A DNA stretch of 64,000 bases, from positions 1 to 64,000 of the forward strand of contig CAMJBL010000001.1 of NCBI GenBank assembly GCA_946403845.1, read 5' to 3'. A program made the translations under genes and the position numbers. Shown here piece after piece: positions 39,973-48,786 of the stretch. This DNA comes from an uncultured Prevotella sp. Its GTDB lineage: Bacteria > Bacteroidota > Bacteroidia > Bacteroidales > Bacteroidaceae. Under the pieces are notes generated by a model. It was not told where the DNA came from. It saw only the letters and a program-made list of their open reading frames with translations, and did not search any database. Numbering within the stretch: the stretch's first letter is position 1; each line of letters begins with the position of its first letter.

Positions 39973-42573
39973 ATGATTCTGACGATGAAACGACTATCTT
40001 TCCTGATGATGATATTCTGCCTGGCGACAATGTTAAGTGCAGGCGTGATACCTGATATGAAATTCAAACGGCTGGACACCCGTGAAGGACTCTCGAATTC
40101 TACTGTCAATAGTATTCTTCGCGACTCCCGTGGATACGTTTGGTTAGGTACAGGCTATGGCCTGAACCGCTATGACGGTTATCGGGTACGGACTTTTTTC
40201 TCATATAGTAATGACACCACGACGCTCCGTAACAACCGTATTGACGAAATTCAGGAGGGATATGACGGATACCTGTGGTTGAAGCAGGGTATGAACTATG
40301 CGCTCTACAACCCCTGGACAGAGAGCGTCGATCGCAGTCCGGCCCGTTGGCTGAGCAGTCAGGGCATTATCGGCAGCATCGAGAGCATTCATCTGGACAC
40401 AGGAAAGAGCTATTGGGTCAAGACCTACGAAGACGGTTTCTATTATTATGATCCCGCTAAGAAGAATCTGCAACACATTAATTTTGGCTATGGTCCCCAT
40501 GAGTTCTCCAAGGAATTTGGCGTATCGGCCTATGCAGAGAGCCAAGAGGGAATGATTCTGGTGTCCACCTATGGTGAACTGATGTGTATCGATGGCCCAC
40601 ATGGCAAGGTTGTTTGGAAGGATGATTACGTGAAGCGTGCCCTTGATGCCTACAATGACTATTGGGTGGCAGTCGACAAAGAAGACAATATCTGGGTCAT
40701 TACCCATTCCACGGGCACCTATATCTACAAGAAAAAAGAGAATCGATGGTATACTTCGCTGACGGAACTGATGCGGGCGGAAGGCTTTGCAGATGTGCCT
40801 GACGATATCCTGGTGTGGGAGATCTGTTACGACAACAAAGGTTTCTTGTGGGTGGCTACCGACCACCTAGGTGTGTTGGTGCTCGATTTCAAGACTAAGG
40901 AATGGCGCCAGTTTACGAATGTGAAAGGCGACGACTCTTCCTTGCCGGATATTACCTGTAAGCACCTTTATCTGGATCAGTTAGGCAGGATGTGGGTTGC
41001 CACGTATAAGAATGGCGTGGCGATGTGTTCGGAGTCCATGAGTAATTTCGTCAGTCTCAATATTGGTGATATTAACGCCATCTGTGAGGACCAGCAGGGT
41101 TATTATTGGATTGGTCGCAACGATGGAGGAATCATCAAGATGGATCCCAAGACCCTGGAACCTGTCGACACATTCTCTAAACAGCGGCTTGGCGTACCCA
41201 GCGACATCATCGTGGGTAGCTATGCCTCCAAGGACGGCAGCCTGTGGTTCGGCACGTACGAAGGAGGCCTTTTGCAATATAAGAACGGCCAATGGAAGAA
41301 CTACCGTACGACAGATCCCGGTAGTGCTTTTGTAACCAACAATATCTGGGGTATTACAGAAGACAAGTGGGGTAATATCTGGGTTGGTGTTCTTGGCGGC
41401 GGAGCAGTCAGGATTGATAAACGTACAGGAAAGCAACGTGCCTTCGTTACAGATAATTCTGTGTTGAACACCGTATGGACCAATAGCATTACCACCGCCT
41501 CCAACGGATGGATACTCTTAGGTAATTCCGAATATTATGCGATGATCCACCCTGGTAATTTTAAAGTCATCAACGGATGGCTGGCAGATACGAAGGGCAA
41601 GAAGTCCATTTCAATTTCCAGTGCCACTTCCCATGCCGTGATGGATAGCAGAGGACTTATCTGGCTCTGTTCGCCAGCAGGTGCTTCCGTGTTTGACAGG
41701 AAGAATAATGTGACGACATTGTTGGATATGAAGTCGGGTCTGTATGGCTCGAATGCCGTGTCGGTGACTGAAGATACCCGTCACACGATGTGGGTGGCAA
41801 CGGATCATGGCGTGTCGAATATCATTCCCCAGCAACAAGATGACGGCACCTGGACTTTTGTCGTCCGTAGCTACAACGACCGCGATGGACTCCAGCCTGC
41901 TCCATTCAACCAGCGTGCCATCTATTGTTCGCGCGACGGCCATCTGTTGGTGGGAGGTCAGGACGGACTGGATATCATCAGTACCCTCCGTCTGAATGAA
42001 AGCAATGGTAAGGAACAGCCAGTGTTCAGTGGCCTCGAACTGTTTGATCAACTGGTAGAGGTTGGTGCAGAAGTCAATGGCCGTGTTATATTGAAAGAGG
42101 CCCTTGACCAACAGCGTAGCATCTCTCTGAAATACCATGAGAATCAATTCACCATTCTGATGGCTTCTGACAATGGTGGTGTGAACAACAAGACGCGTTT
42201 CGCCTATCGGCTAAAAGGTTTTAACGATATGTGGATCAAGACCTCCAATGGTCAGGCTGATATTACCTATATGGGACTTCCCCCTGGTAGTTATACACTT
42301 TGCGTGCGTATCCTGAATGACGATGGGACAATGGAAGAGGAGGTCAGCGAATTAGACATTGTGATTCTCTCGCCCTGGTATCGTTCATGGTGGGCTTGGA
42401 TCTTGTATGCGCTGCTGCTTGGTATCCTGATCACTGGCCGTGGGAAGATTGCCCGTATGATCAAGGCCTTTGGCAAGTGGCGACAAGAGCGTCGGAAGAA
42501 AGCCGATGACACGGCGACAGCAACTCCTGACAAAGAAGAGGAGATAGAAGAGGCTGTATTGATGGATGAATAA
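39973..42573 (+). CDS. HTCS-type periplasmic sensor lacking any kinase domain
   Basis: The 866-residue protein has a signal segment, then the sensor architecture of Bacteroidota hybrid two-component systems: two-component propeller (Reg_prop) repeats from about residue 35 to 690 (e.g. DSRGYVWLGTGYGLNRYDGY, EDKWGNIWVGVLGGG), a Y_Y_Y domain (about residues 715-797) and one membrane helix (about residues 803-822). It then ends after only about 43 charged residues (KADDTATATPDKEEEIEE). HisKA, HATPase, receiver and AraC domains are all absent, and the stop is clean, with the next gene 14 bases later. It is a close paralogue of the next protein. Start ATG 39973 or 39985. It may be a partner or decoy subunit of the following protein. 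Confidence 0.85.
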   Translation: MILTMKRLSFLMMIFCLATMLSAGVIPDMKFKRLDTREGLSNSTVNSILRDSRGYVWLGTGYGLNRYDGYRVRTFFSYSNDTTTLRNNRIDEIQEGYDGYLWLKQGMNYALYNPWTESVDRSPARWLSSQGIIGSIESIHLDTGKSYWVKTYEDGFYYYDPAKKNLQHINFGYGPHEFSKEFGVSAYAESQEGMILVSTYGELMCIDGPHGKVVWKDDYVKRALDAYNDYWVAVDKEDNIWVITHSTGTYIYKKKENRWYTSLTELMRAEGFADVPDDILVWEICYDNKGFLWVATDHLGVLVLDFKTKEWRQFTNVKGDDSSLPDITCKHLYLDQLGRMWVATYKNGVAMCSESMSNFVSLNIGDINAICEDQQGYYWIGRNDGGIIKMDPKTLEPVDTFSKQRLGVPSDIIVGSYASKDGSLWFGTYEGGLLQYKNGQWKNYRTTDPGSAFVTNNIWGITEDKWGNIWVGVLGGGAVRIDKRTGKQRAFVTDNSVLNTVWTNSITTASNGWILLGNSEYYAMIHPGNFKVINGWLADTKGKKSISISSATSHAVMDSRGLIWLCSPAGASVFDRKNNVTTLLDMKSGLYGSNAVSVTEDTRHTMWVATDHGVSNIIPQQQDDGTWTFVVRSYNDRDGLQPAPFNQRAIYCSRDGHLLVGGQDGLDIISTLRLNESNGKEQPVFSGLELFDQLVEVGAEVNGRVILKEALDQQRSISLKYHENQFTILMASDNGGVNNKTRFAYRLKGFNDMWIKTSNGQADITYMGLPPGSYTLCVRILNDDGTMEEEVSELDIVILSPWYRSWWAWILYALLLGILITGRGKIARMIKAFGKWRQERRKKADDTATATPDKEEEIEEAVLMDE

Positions 42574-42587
42574 TAAAAAAAGGATAG

Positions 42588-45500
42588 ATGAGTATGAAAA
42601 AACTGCTTTTTCTTTGTTTGATGGCCATCAGCATAGTGGTTGAGGCACAGACATCTTTTATTCCAGATATGAAGTTCCGGCGACTTGACACCCCGCAGGG
42701 CTTGTCGAGTTCTCAGATAAACTGTATCTTCAAGGATTCCAAGGGATTCGTTTGGATTGGCACCCCCTATGGTCTGAACCGCTACGACGGCTATAGGGTA
42801 AAGACCTTCTATTCCAATCTGCGCGACACCACTACGATGCGCGACAATTACACGGATCGTGTGTTTGAGGATGCGGATGGGTTGCTATGGATGCGACAGG
42901 GCATGAACTATTGTGTCTACGACCCGAAGACGGAATCCTTCGAGCGTAAGGCATCCAAGGTGTTGGCCAAACTTGGCATCAATTGTAATGTGGAGTGGCT
43001 GCATATCGACTCTAAGAAGAATATCTGGGTGAAGGACTTCGAGAAGGCCATCTATTGCTATCATCCTCATGCGAAGAAAAACAAGATAACGACCATCAAG
43101 ATGGGTTATGGCATGAATGAGTTCTCTCCCAATTACGGCATCTCGACGGTGGCGGAATATGGGGACCGGTTACTGATAGTCACTAATAACGGTGAACTGG
43201 TCTGCCTGAATGGCGATAAGGGCGAGGTAGAATGGGTGGACCGTTGGATGTATGAAACGAGTGGCATTGATAGTCAGGAGTATCGACTCTATGTCGATAA
43301 AGACATGAATATATGGTGTAACGTACTGTCTTTTGTTTTTGTTCACGAATATAAGACAAAGAAATGGTATTTAATGTTAGACTATCTGGCCACCAAAGGT
43401 ATTGTAGATGTACCTACGGGGCTTCAGGTATGGAGTCTCCTTGTCGACGAGAATGACTGGCTTTGGCTGATTTGCGACCATGATGCTGTGGTGGTGATCG
43501 ATATGAAGAACAAACAATGGAAGCAGTTCATGAACAATAAGTACGACGAGACTTCTATCAGCGATAACACCCTCCGCAACATCTATCAGGCTGACGACGG
43601 AACCATTTGGATTGGCTCTTTCAAGAATGGCGTGAATCAGTATATCCGTGGCCTCGCCAGTTTGAAGAGCATTGATCTGGGCGATGTGACGACGGCTTGT
43701 GAGGACAAACACGGCAACTACTGGGTAGGCACCAACGACAAGGGTATCTTGGTGTATAATCCCAAGACGGGCGAGGTGGTGAACCATTTCACGAAGGACA
43801 ACAGTGGCCTGGTGAGTAACATCATCGTGGGCTCTTGGGCGGCCAGCGACGGCACGATCTGGTTTGGCTCCTACAACGGTGGTCTGACCCATGCCATCCC
43901 TTCTGCTACTGACCCTACGCAGGCACATATTGTCAACGTGCAGGCATCACCAGGCGGATTGGCCAATAACAGCGTCTGGGCGCTTACTGAGGACAAGTGG
44001 GGGCGTATCTGGTTCAGCACCCTTGGCGGTGGTCTGCAGATGTGGGACCCCAATACGAAAAAATACACTACATGGGATTCTAAAAATACCAAAGTTCCTG
44101 GCGACTACCTAACCTCCGTCAACTGGACGAAGAAAGGCTGGCTGATGGTAGGCTCGGCTCACTTCTATTCCTTGGTGAATCCCGTGAGCAACCAACTGGT
44201 GAATCAGGAGATTCCGGAGAGTCCCGAAATTAATGTCGGCACAGGTAATACGAATTATGTCATCGAGGACAGTCGCGGACTTATCTGGCACGGTTCTAAC
44301 GTAGGTGCCATCGTCTACGACCCCAAGACCAAGTTCCAGAAACTCCTCGATATGACCGACGGTCTGTTCGGCTCAGGTGTCAATTCCATCATCGAGGATA
44401 ATAAGCACTCCATTTGGGTGGTGACTGATCATGGTGTCTCCAATGTCGTACCTCAGAAGCAGGACGATGGCACTTGGCAGTTTAGTATCCGCAGTTTCAA
44501 TAGCCGCGACGGTTTGCAGAAGGCTACCTATAACCAGCGCTCCACCTGGCTTACACGTGATGGTAAGGTGCTGATAGGCGGACAGGGTGGACTCGACATT
44601 ATTGACCCGTCATTGTTGGAGGATAACCAGAGCAAGGAACGTCCTGTGTTCAGCGGTTTACAGATCTTCGACCAGGATGTGGAAGTAGGTAAGAAGTTTA
44701 ACGGACGTGTCATCCTTGACGAGGCTCTTGATGTGTGCAGAGAGCTGACCTTGAAATTTAACGATCAGTTTACCATCCAGCTATCGACCAACGAGGTGCG
44801 CATTAACAATCACAAGCGTTTCGCCTATAAGTTGGAGGGCTTCAATGAGAACTGGGTGAAGACTTCCGAGCAGAACCCGAATATCACCTATAACTCATTG
44901 CGTGCAGGCTCCTACACCCTTTGCGTACGCATCCTCAATGATGACGGCTCATTAGGTTCGGAGGAGAGTCAGCTCGACATTACCATCCAGCCGCCGCTGT
45001 ATCGAACCCGCTGGATGATTTTGCTCTACATGCTGTTTATTGCCGCTGCTGCTTGGCTGTTTGTCAAGTGGTATCAGAAGAAACTCAAGGAAAAGGCCCA
45101 ACTCGAACAGTTGCAGCGCGATGTGGAGAAGCGTCAGTGGATGAGCGAGATGCGCGCCCAGATGCAGAAGGAGAGTCTTCGCTTCCAGTCGAGTTCCTCC
45201 GATGAAACACCAGTAGAGGTGATCCATGAGTCGGAGGCCATCGTTAAGGAAATACCGGCAACGCTGGAATTGCCGAAGATAGAACTCCATCGCTCGGAGA
45301 GTGACATGGTGGCCTTCCTGAAAGCGCTCTGCGATAACTTTAAAGCCCCCGAGGACAAAAAGATGAAGATTTCTTTCAATTCGCCGCTTGAATCCATCCC
45401 CATGTCGTTTGATGAGCAGCAGATCCGTAAGGCGATTACAATCCTTTTGGACAATTCAGTGCGTTTTACCCTTTCCACTTGCAAGGTTCAGATCACGGCC

Positions 45501-45773
45501 TTGAAACCCTCTGCTGACAAGGTGGCCTTGTTGATAGCCGACAACGGTATTGGCATCCCAGAGGAGTCAAGGGCACACATGTTCGAACCTTATATCGGCG
45601 GTGATGGCGATGATGAAGGGATCGGACTCGACAAGGTGAAACAGGTTGTCGATGCGCATGGTGGTACGATCAAAGCCGAGGATAATCCTGGTGGCGGTAC
45701 GGTGTTTACCATCACGTTGCCAGTGGAGGATCCCGAAATCGAAGAGGCAACGATTGTTGAAGATGAATCCTAA
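42588..45773 (+). CDS. HTCS-type periplasmic sensor with HATPase domain but no HisKA domain
   Basis: The 1061-residue paralogue of the preceding protein has a signal peptide (MKKLLFLCLMAISIVVEAQ), Reg_prop repeats (about residues 30-690), a Y_Y_Y domain (about 715-800), a membrane helix (805-828) and a coiled coil (about 828-865). After a linker comes a HATPase domain (about 905-1047) with the N box ILLDNSVRF, G1 ADNGIGIPEE and G2-like DEGIGLDKVKQVVDAHGG. The HisKA helices with the H-E-x-R-T-P motif that should sit between membrane helix and ATPase are missing, as are receiver and DNA-binding domains. It could bind ATP but has no visible phospho-acceptor. GH31 follows after 15 bases. Confidence 0.87.
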   Translation: MSMKKLLFLCLMAISIVVEAQTSFIPDMKFRRLDTPQGLSSSQINCIFKDSKGFVWIGTPYGLNRYDGYRVKTFYSNLRDTTTMRDNYTDRVFEDADGLLWMRQGMNYCVYDPKTESFERKASKVLAKLGINCNVEWLHIDSKKNIWVKDFEKAIYCYHPHAKKNKITTIKMGYGMNEFSPNYGISTVAEYGDRLLIVTNNGELVCLNGDKGEVEWVDRWMYETSGIDSQEYRLYVDKDMNIWCNVLSFVFVHEYKTKKWYLMLDYLATKGIVDVPTGLQVWSLLVDENDWLWLICDHDAVVVIDMKNKQWKQFMNNKYDETSISDNTLRNIYQADDGTIWIGSFKNGVNQYIRGLASLKSIDLGDVTTACEDKHGNYWVGTNDKGILVYNPKTGEVVNHFTKDNSGLVSNIIVGSWAASDGTIWFGSYNGGLTHAIPSATDPTQAHIVNVQASPGGLANNSVWALTEDKWGRIWFSTLGGGLQMWDPNTKKYTTWDSKNTKVPGDYLTSVNWTKKGWLMVGSAHFYSLVNPVSNQLVNQEIPESPEINVGTGNTNYVIEDSRGLIWHGSNVGAIVYDPKTKFQKLLDMTDGLFGSGVNSIIEDNKHSIWVVTDHGVSNVVPQKQDDGTWQFSIRSFNSRDGLQKATYNQRSTWLTRDGKVLIGGQGGLDIIDPSLLEDNQSKERPVFSGLQIFDQDVEVGKKFNGRVILDEALDVCRELTLKFNDQFTIQLSTNEVRINNHKRFAYKLEGFNENWVKTSEQNPNITYNSLRAGSYTLCVRILNDDGSLGSEESQLDITIQPPLYRTRWMILLYMLFIAAAAWLFVKWYQKKLKEKAQLEQLQRDVEKRQWMSEMRAQMQKESLRFQSSSSDETPVEVIHESEAIVKEIPATLELPKIELHRSESDMVAFLKALCDNFKAPEDKKMKISFNSPLESIPMSFDEQQIRKAITILLDNSVRFTLSTCKVQITALKPSADKVALLIADNGIGIPEESRAHMFEPYIGGDGDDEGIGLDKVKQVVDAHGGTIKAEDNPGGGTVFTITLPVEDPEIEEATIVEDES

Positions 45774-45788
45774 AAACGAAATACTAAA

Positions 45789-48755
45789 ATGAAGAGATTA
45801 TTATGTGTGATGTCTGCCCTTCTGACCACCACAGTGTTGATGGCTGAAGAAGTGCAGACGAGTGGTAACAGGGTAACAATTTGCCCTGATGGTGGTCAGG
45901 CCAAGGTAATCCGTCTGGAAGTAATCAACGACAACATTATCCGTGTGCGGGCGACGTCGAAGGGGGCACTGCCCGAAAAGCCTGCGAGTCTGATGATTGT
46001 ACCGCAGGCCGCACCCCCAAAGAATGTCGATATAGATAAGGCTGACGACAAAGTGACGGTAAAGGCCAGGAACGTGAAGGCGGTGGTTGATACGGAAACA
46101 GGTGAGATTACCTTCTTCGATGCCAATGGCCGTCAACTTCTGAAGGAAGCCAAGAACGGAAAGAAGTTCTGGGACTTCACCGTGCCTGAACGCGAGTTGG
46201 GCATCAGGACGGGTTATACCGTGCCTGAGGCACAGAAGCATGGCCTCACGTGGCAGATGAAGTTCGACAGCCCTGATGATGAGGCTTTCTATGGCCTTGG
46301 TCAGCACCAGAGCGAGGAGTTCAATATGAAAGGCAAGAACGAGGATCTGTTCCAGTATAATACCAAGGTCTCGATCCCCTTTGTGCTCTCGAACAAGAAT
46401 TACGGATTACTTTGGGACAGCTACAGCTATTGTCGTTTTGGCAATCCCAATGACTATTTGCAGCTGAACCGTGCTTTTAAGCTTTACGACCGTACGGGTA
46501 AGGCTGGTCATCTTACTGGTACCTATGTCGACGCTAAAGGTAAGAAACTGGTGCGCGACGAGGATAGTATCTATTATGAGTATGGTACGCCCGCGAAGTC
46601 GGAGATAGCCTTGAAGACGGATAATGGTGGCATCAAGAACTTTCCCAAGGACATCAACCTGATGGGTGCCAACGTAACCTACGAAGGTTTCATCGAACCT
46701 TCAGTCTCCCAACTCTATCAGTTTGTGCTCTATTATTCGGGCTATGTGAAGGTCTATATCGATGGTAAGGAAGTTGTGCCAGAGCGTTGGCGCACGGCAT
46801 GGAATCCCAATACCTATAAGTTCTCTACCGAACTTCAGAAAGGCAAGCGTGTGCAGTTGCGCATCGAGTGGCGTCCTGATGGAGGTGAGGCCTATTGCGG
46901 TTTGCGCGTTTCTGAGCCCCGCAGTGCGGAAGAACGTGGAAAACTGAGTGTATGGAGTGAGATGGCTCAGGATATGGACTATTACTTCATCGCAGGCGAG
47001 AATCTTGACCAGGTGATTTCCGGCTATCGCACCCTCACAGGCAAGGCCTCACTTTATCCCAAGTGGGTGCTGGGCTTCTGGCAAAGTCGTGAGCGTTATA
47101 AGACACAGGAGGAACTCGAGGGCACCCTCGCAGAGTTCCGTAAGCGCCAGATTCCCATCGATAATATCGTTCAGGACTGGAACTACTGGCCTGAGGATCA
47201 GTGGGGCTCTCATGAGTTCGAGGCATCACGCTATCCGAATCCCCAGCAGATGCTCGACAATGTCCACCAGATGCATGGTCGCTTCATGATCTCCGTATGG
47301 CCTAAGTTCTATTGCAATACAGACCACTACAAGGAACTCGATGCCAAAGGTTGGATGTATATCCAGTCGCCTACCGACGATATCCGCGACTGGGTGGGTC
47401 CTGGCTATAAGAATGGTTTCTACGATGCCTATGATGCAGGTGCCCGTAAGATGTTCTGGCGCCAGATGGACGAGAATCTCTATACGAAGTTTAACCACAA
47501 TGGCATCGCTGGTGTCGATGCCTGGTGGATGGATGCTTCGGAACCTAATGTGCGTGACTGCACCCCTATGTGGTATCGCAAGGCCCTTTCAGGCCCCACG
47601 GCTCTCGGCACCTCTACAGAATACTTCAATGCCTATAGCACCGTTAATGCCGATGCCATCTACAATGGTCAGCGCAGTGTCTGGAAGGGCAAAAAGGATG
47701 AGCCAAGAGTGTTCCTGCTGACACGTAGCGGCTTTGCTGGCGAGCAGCGCTATTCCACAGCCACGTGGAGTGGCGACATCGGCACCCGCTGGGAGGATAT
47801 GCGCGCGCAGATGACGGCAGGCTTGAACTATTCTATTTCCGGTCTTCCCTTCTGGGGCATGGATCAGGGTGGCTTCTGTGTCGAGAACCGCTATGTGGCT
47901 GCTCAGCAGCTCTTCGACCGTACTGGTCAGGAGAATGAGGATCTGAAGGAGTGGCGTGAGTTGCAGACGCGCTGGAATCAGTTTGGCACCTTTATTCCTC
48001 TCTTCCGCTCACATGGTCAGTGGCCGCTGCGAGAAATCTGGAACATCGCGCCCGACAATCATCCTGCCTACAAGTCGTTCGTTTATTATGATAAGCTCCG
48101 CTATCGCCTCATGCCTTACCTCTATTCGATGGCAGGTTGGGCTCATTTCAAGGACTACACCCTGATGCGTCCGCTCATCATGGACTTCAATGGTGACCGT
48201 GAGGTAGAGGAAATCGGCAACCAGTGGATGTTTGGTCCTGCGCTGATGGCTTGTCCTGTAGGCTATTACAAGGCCCGCAACCGTAGTGTCTACTTCCCCA
48301 AGCAGTGTGGCTGGTATAATCTCTATACCAACGAATATATCGAAGGTGGTCAGCGCCTTGTGGTTGATGCTCCTTACGAGCAGATTCCCGTCTTCGTGCG
48401 CGAGGGTGCCATTATCCCCTTCGGTCCTGAGATGCAGTGGAGCGATGAGAAGCCTGCAGAACTGATTAATCTCTATGTCTATGCAGGAGCCAACGGCTCG
48501 TTCCAGCTCTACGAGGACGAGGGTACAAACTATAACTACGAGAAGGGCAAGTATGCCACTATCGACATCATCTACGACGATGCCTCGAAGACCATCAGTT
48601 TCTCAGCGCGCAAGGGGCAGTTCCCTGGTATGCTGAAGAACCGTCAGTTCAACGTGGTTCTCATCTCCAAGGATGCTCCCCAGCCCCTGAACCTCGACAC
48701 CCCCGCTGGCAAGCTCGTTACCTACAACGGCAAAGCTATGAACATTAATCTCTAA
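45789..48755 (+). CDS. GH31 alpha-xylosidase/alpha-glucosidase with PA14 insert
   Basis: The 988-residue exported enzyme has a signal peptide, an N-terminal beta domain interrupted by a PA14 domain (about residues 240-390, e.g. YQFVLYYSGYVKVYIDGKEV), and the GH31 barrel with nucleophile Asp582 in DAWWMDASEPN and acid/base Asp663 in TWSGDIGTRW. Two C-terminal beta domains follow. The PA14 insert is the hallmark of GH31 alpha-xylosidases from xyloglucan loci, so removal of alpha-xylose from xyloglucan oligosaccharides in the periplasm is the best guess; alpha-glucosidase is the alternative. It is the third gene of the sensor operon and is followed by GH2. Confidence 0.9.
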   Translation: MKRLLCVMSALLTTTVLMAEEVQTSGNRVTICPDGGQAKVIRLEVINDNIIRVRATSKGALPEKPASLMIVPQAAPPKNVDIDKADDKVTVKARNVKAVVDTETGEITFFDANGRQLLKEAKNGKKFWDFTVPERELGIRTGYTVPEAQKHGLTWQMKFDSPDDEAFYGLGQHQSEEFNMKGKNEDLFQYNTKVSIPFVLSNKNYGLLWDSYSYCRFGNPNDYLQLNRAFKLYDRTGKAGHLTGTYVDAKGKKLVRDEDSIYYEYGTPAKSEIALKTDNGGIKNFPKDINLMGANVTYEGFIEPSVSQLYQFVLYYSGYVKVYIDGKEVVPERWRTAWNPNTYKFSTELQKGKRVQLRIEWRPDGGEAYCGLRVSEPRSAEERGKLSVWSEMAQDMDYYFIAGENLDQVISGYRTLTGKASLYPKWVLGFWQSRERYKTQEELEGTLAEFRKRQIPIDNIVQDWNYWPEDQWGSHEFEASRYPNPQQMLDNVHQMHGRFMISVWPKFYCNTDHYKELDAKGWMYIQSPTDDIRDWVGPGYKNGFYDAYDAGARKMFWRQMDENLYTKFNHNGIAGVDAWWMDASEPNVRDCTPMWYRKALSGPTALGTSTEYFNAYSTVNADAIYNGQRSVWKGKKDEPRVFLLTRSGFAGEQRYSTATWSGDIGTRWEDMRAQMTAGLNYSISGLPFWGMDQGGFCVENRYVAAQQLFDRTGQENEDLKEWRELQTRWNQFGTFIPLFRSHGQWPLREIWNIAPDNHPAYKSFVYYDKLRYRLMPYLYSMAGWAHFKDYTLMRPLIMDFNGDREVEEIGNQWMFGPALMACPVGYYKARNRSVYFPKQCGWYNLYTNEYIEGGQRLVVDAPYEQIPVFVREGAIIPFGPEMQWSDEKPAELINLYVYAGANGSFQLYEDEGTNYNYEKGKYATIDIIYDDASKTISFSARKGQFPGMLKNRQFNVVLISKDAPQPLNLDTPAGKLVTYNGKAMNINL

Positions 48756-48786
48756 AAAATAATGTGACAATAAAAAATATACTGAA

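Noticed and set aside
42588..45773. A normal hybrid two-component regulator with a sequencing frameshift
   Set aside because: The HATPase domain is in the same frame as the sensor, no HisKA-like peptide appears in other frames between helix and ATPase, and the frame ends with a proper stop just before GH31.
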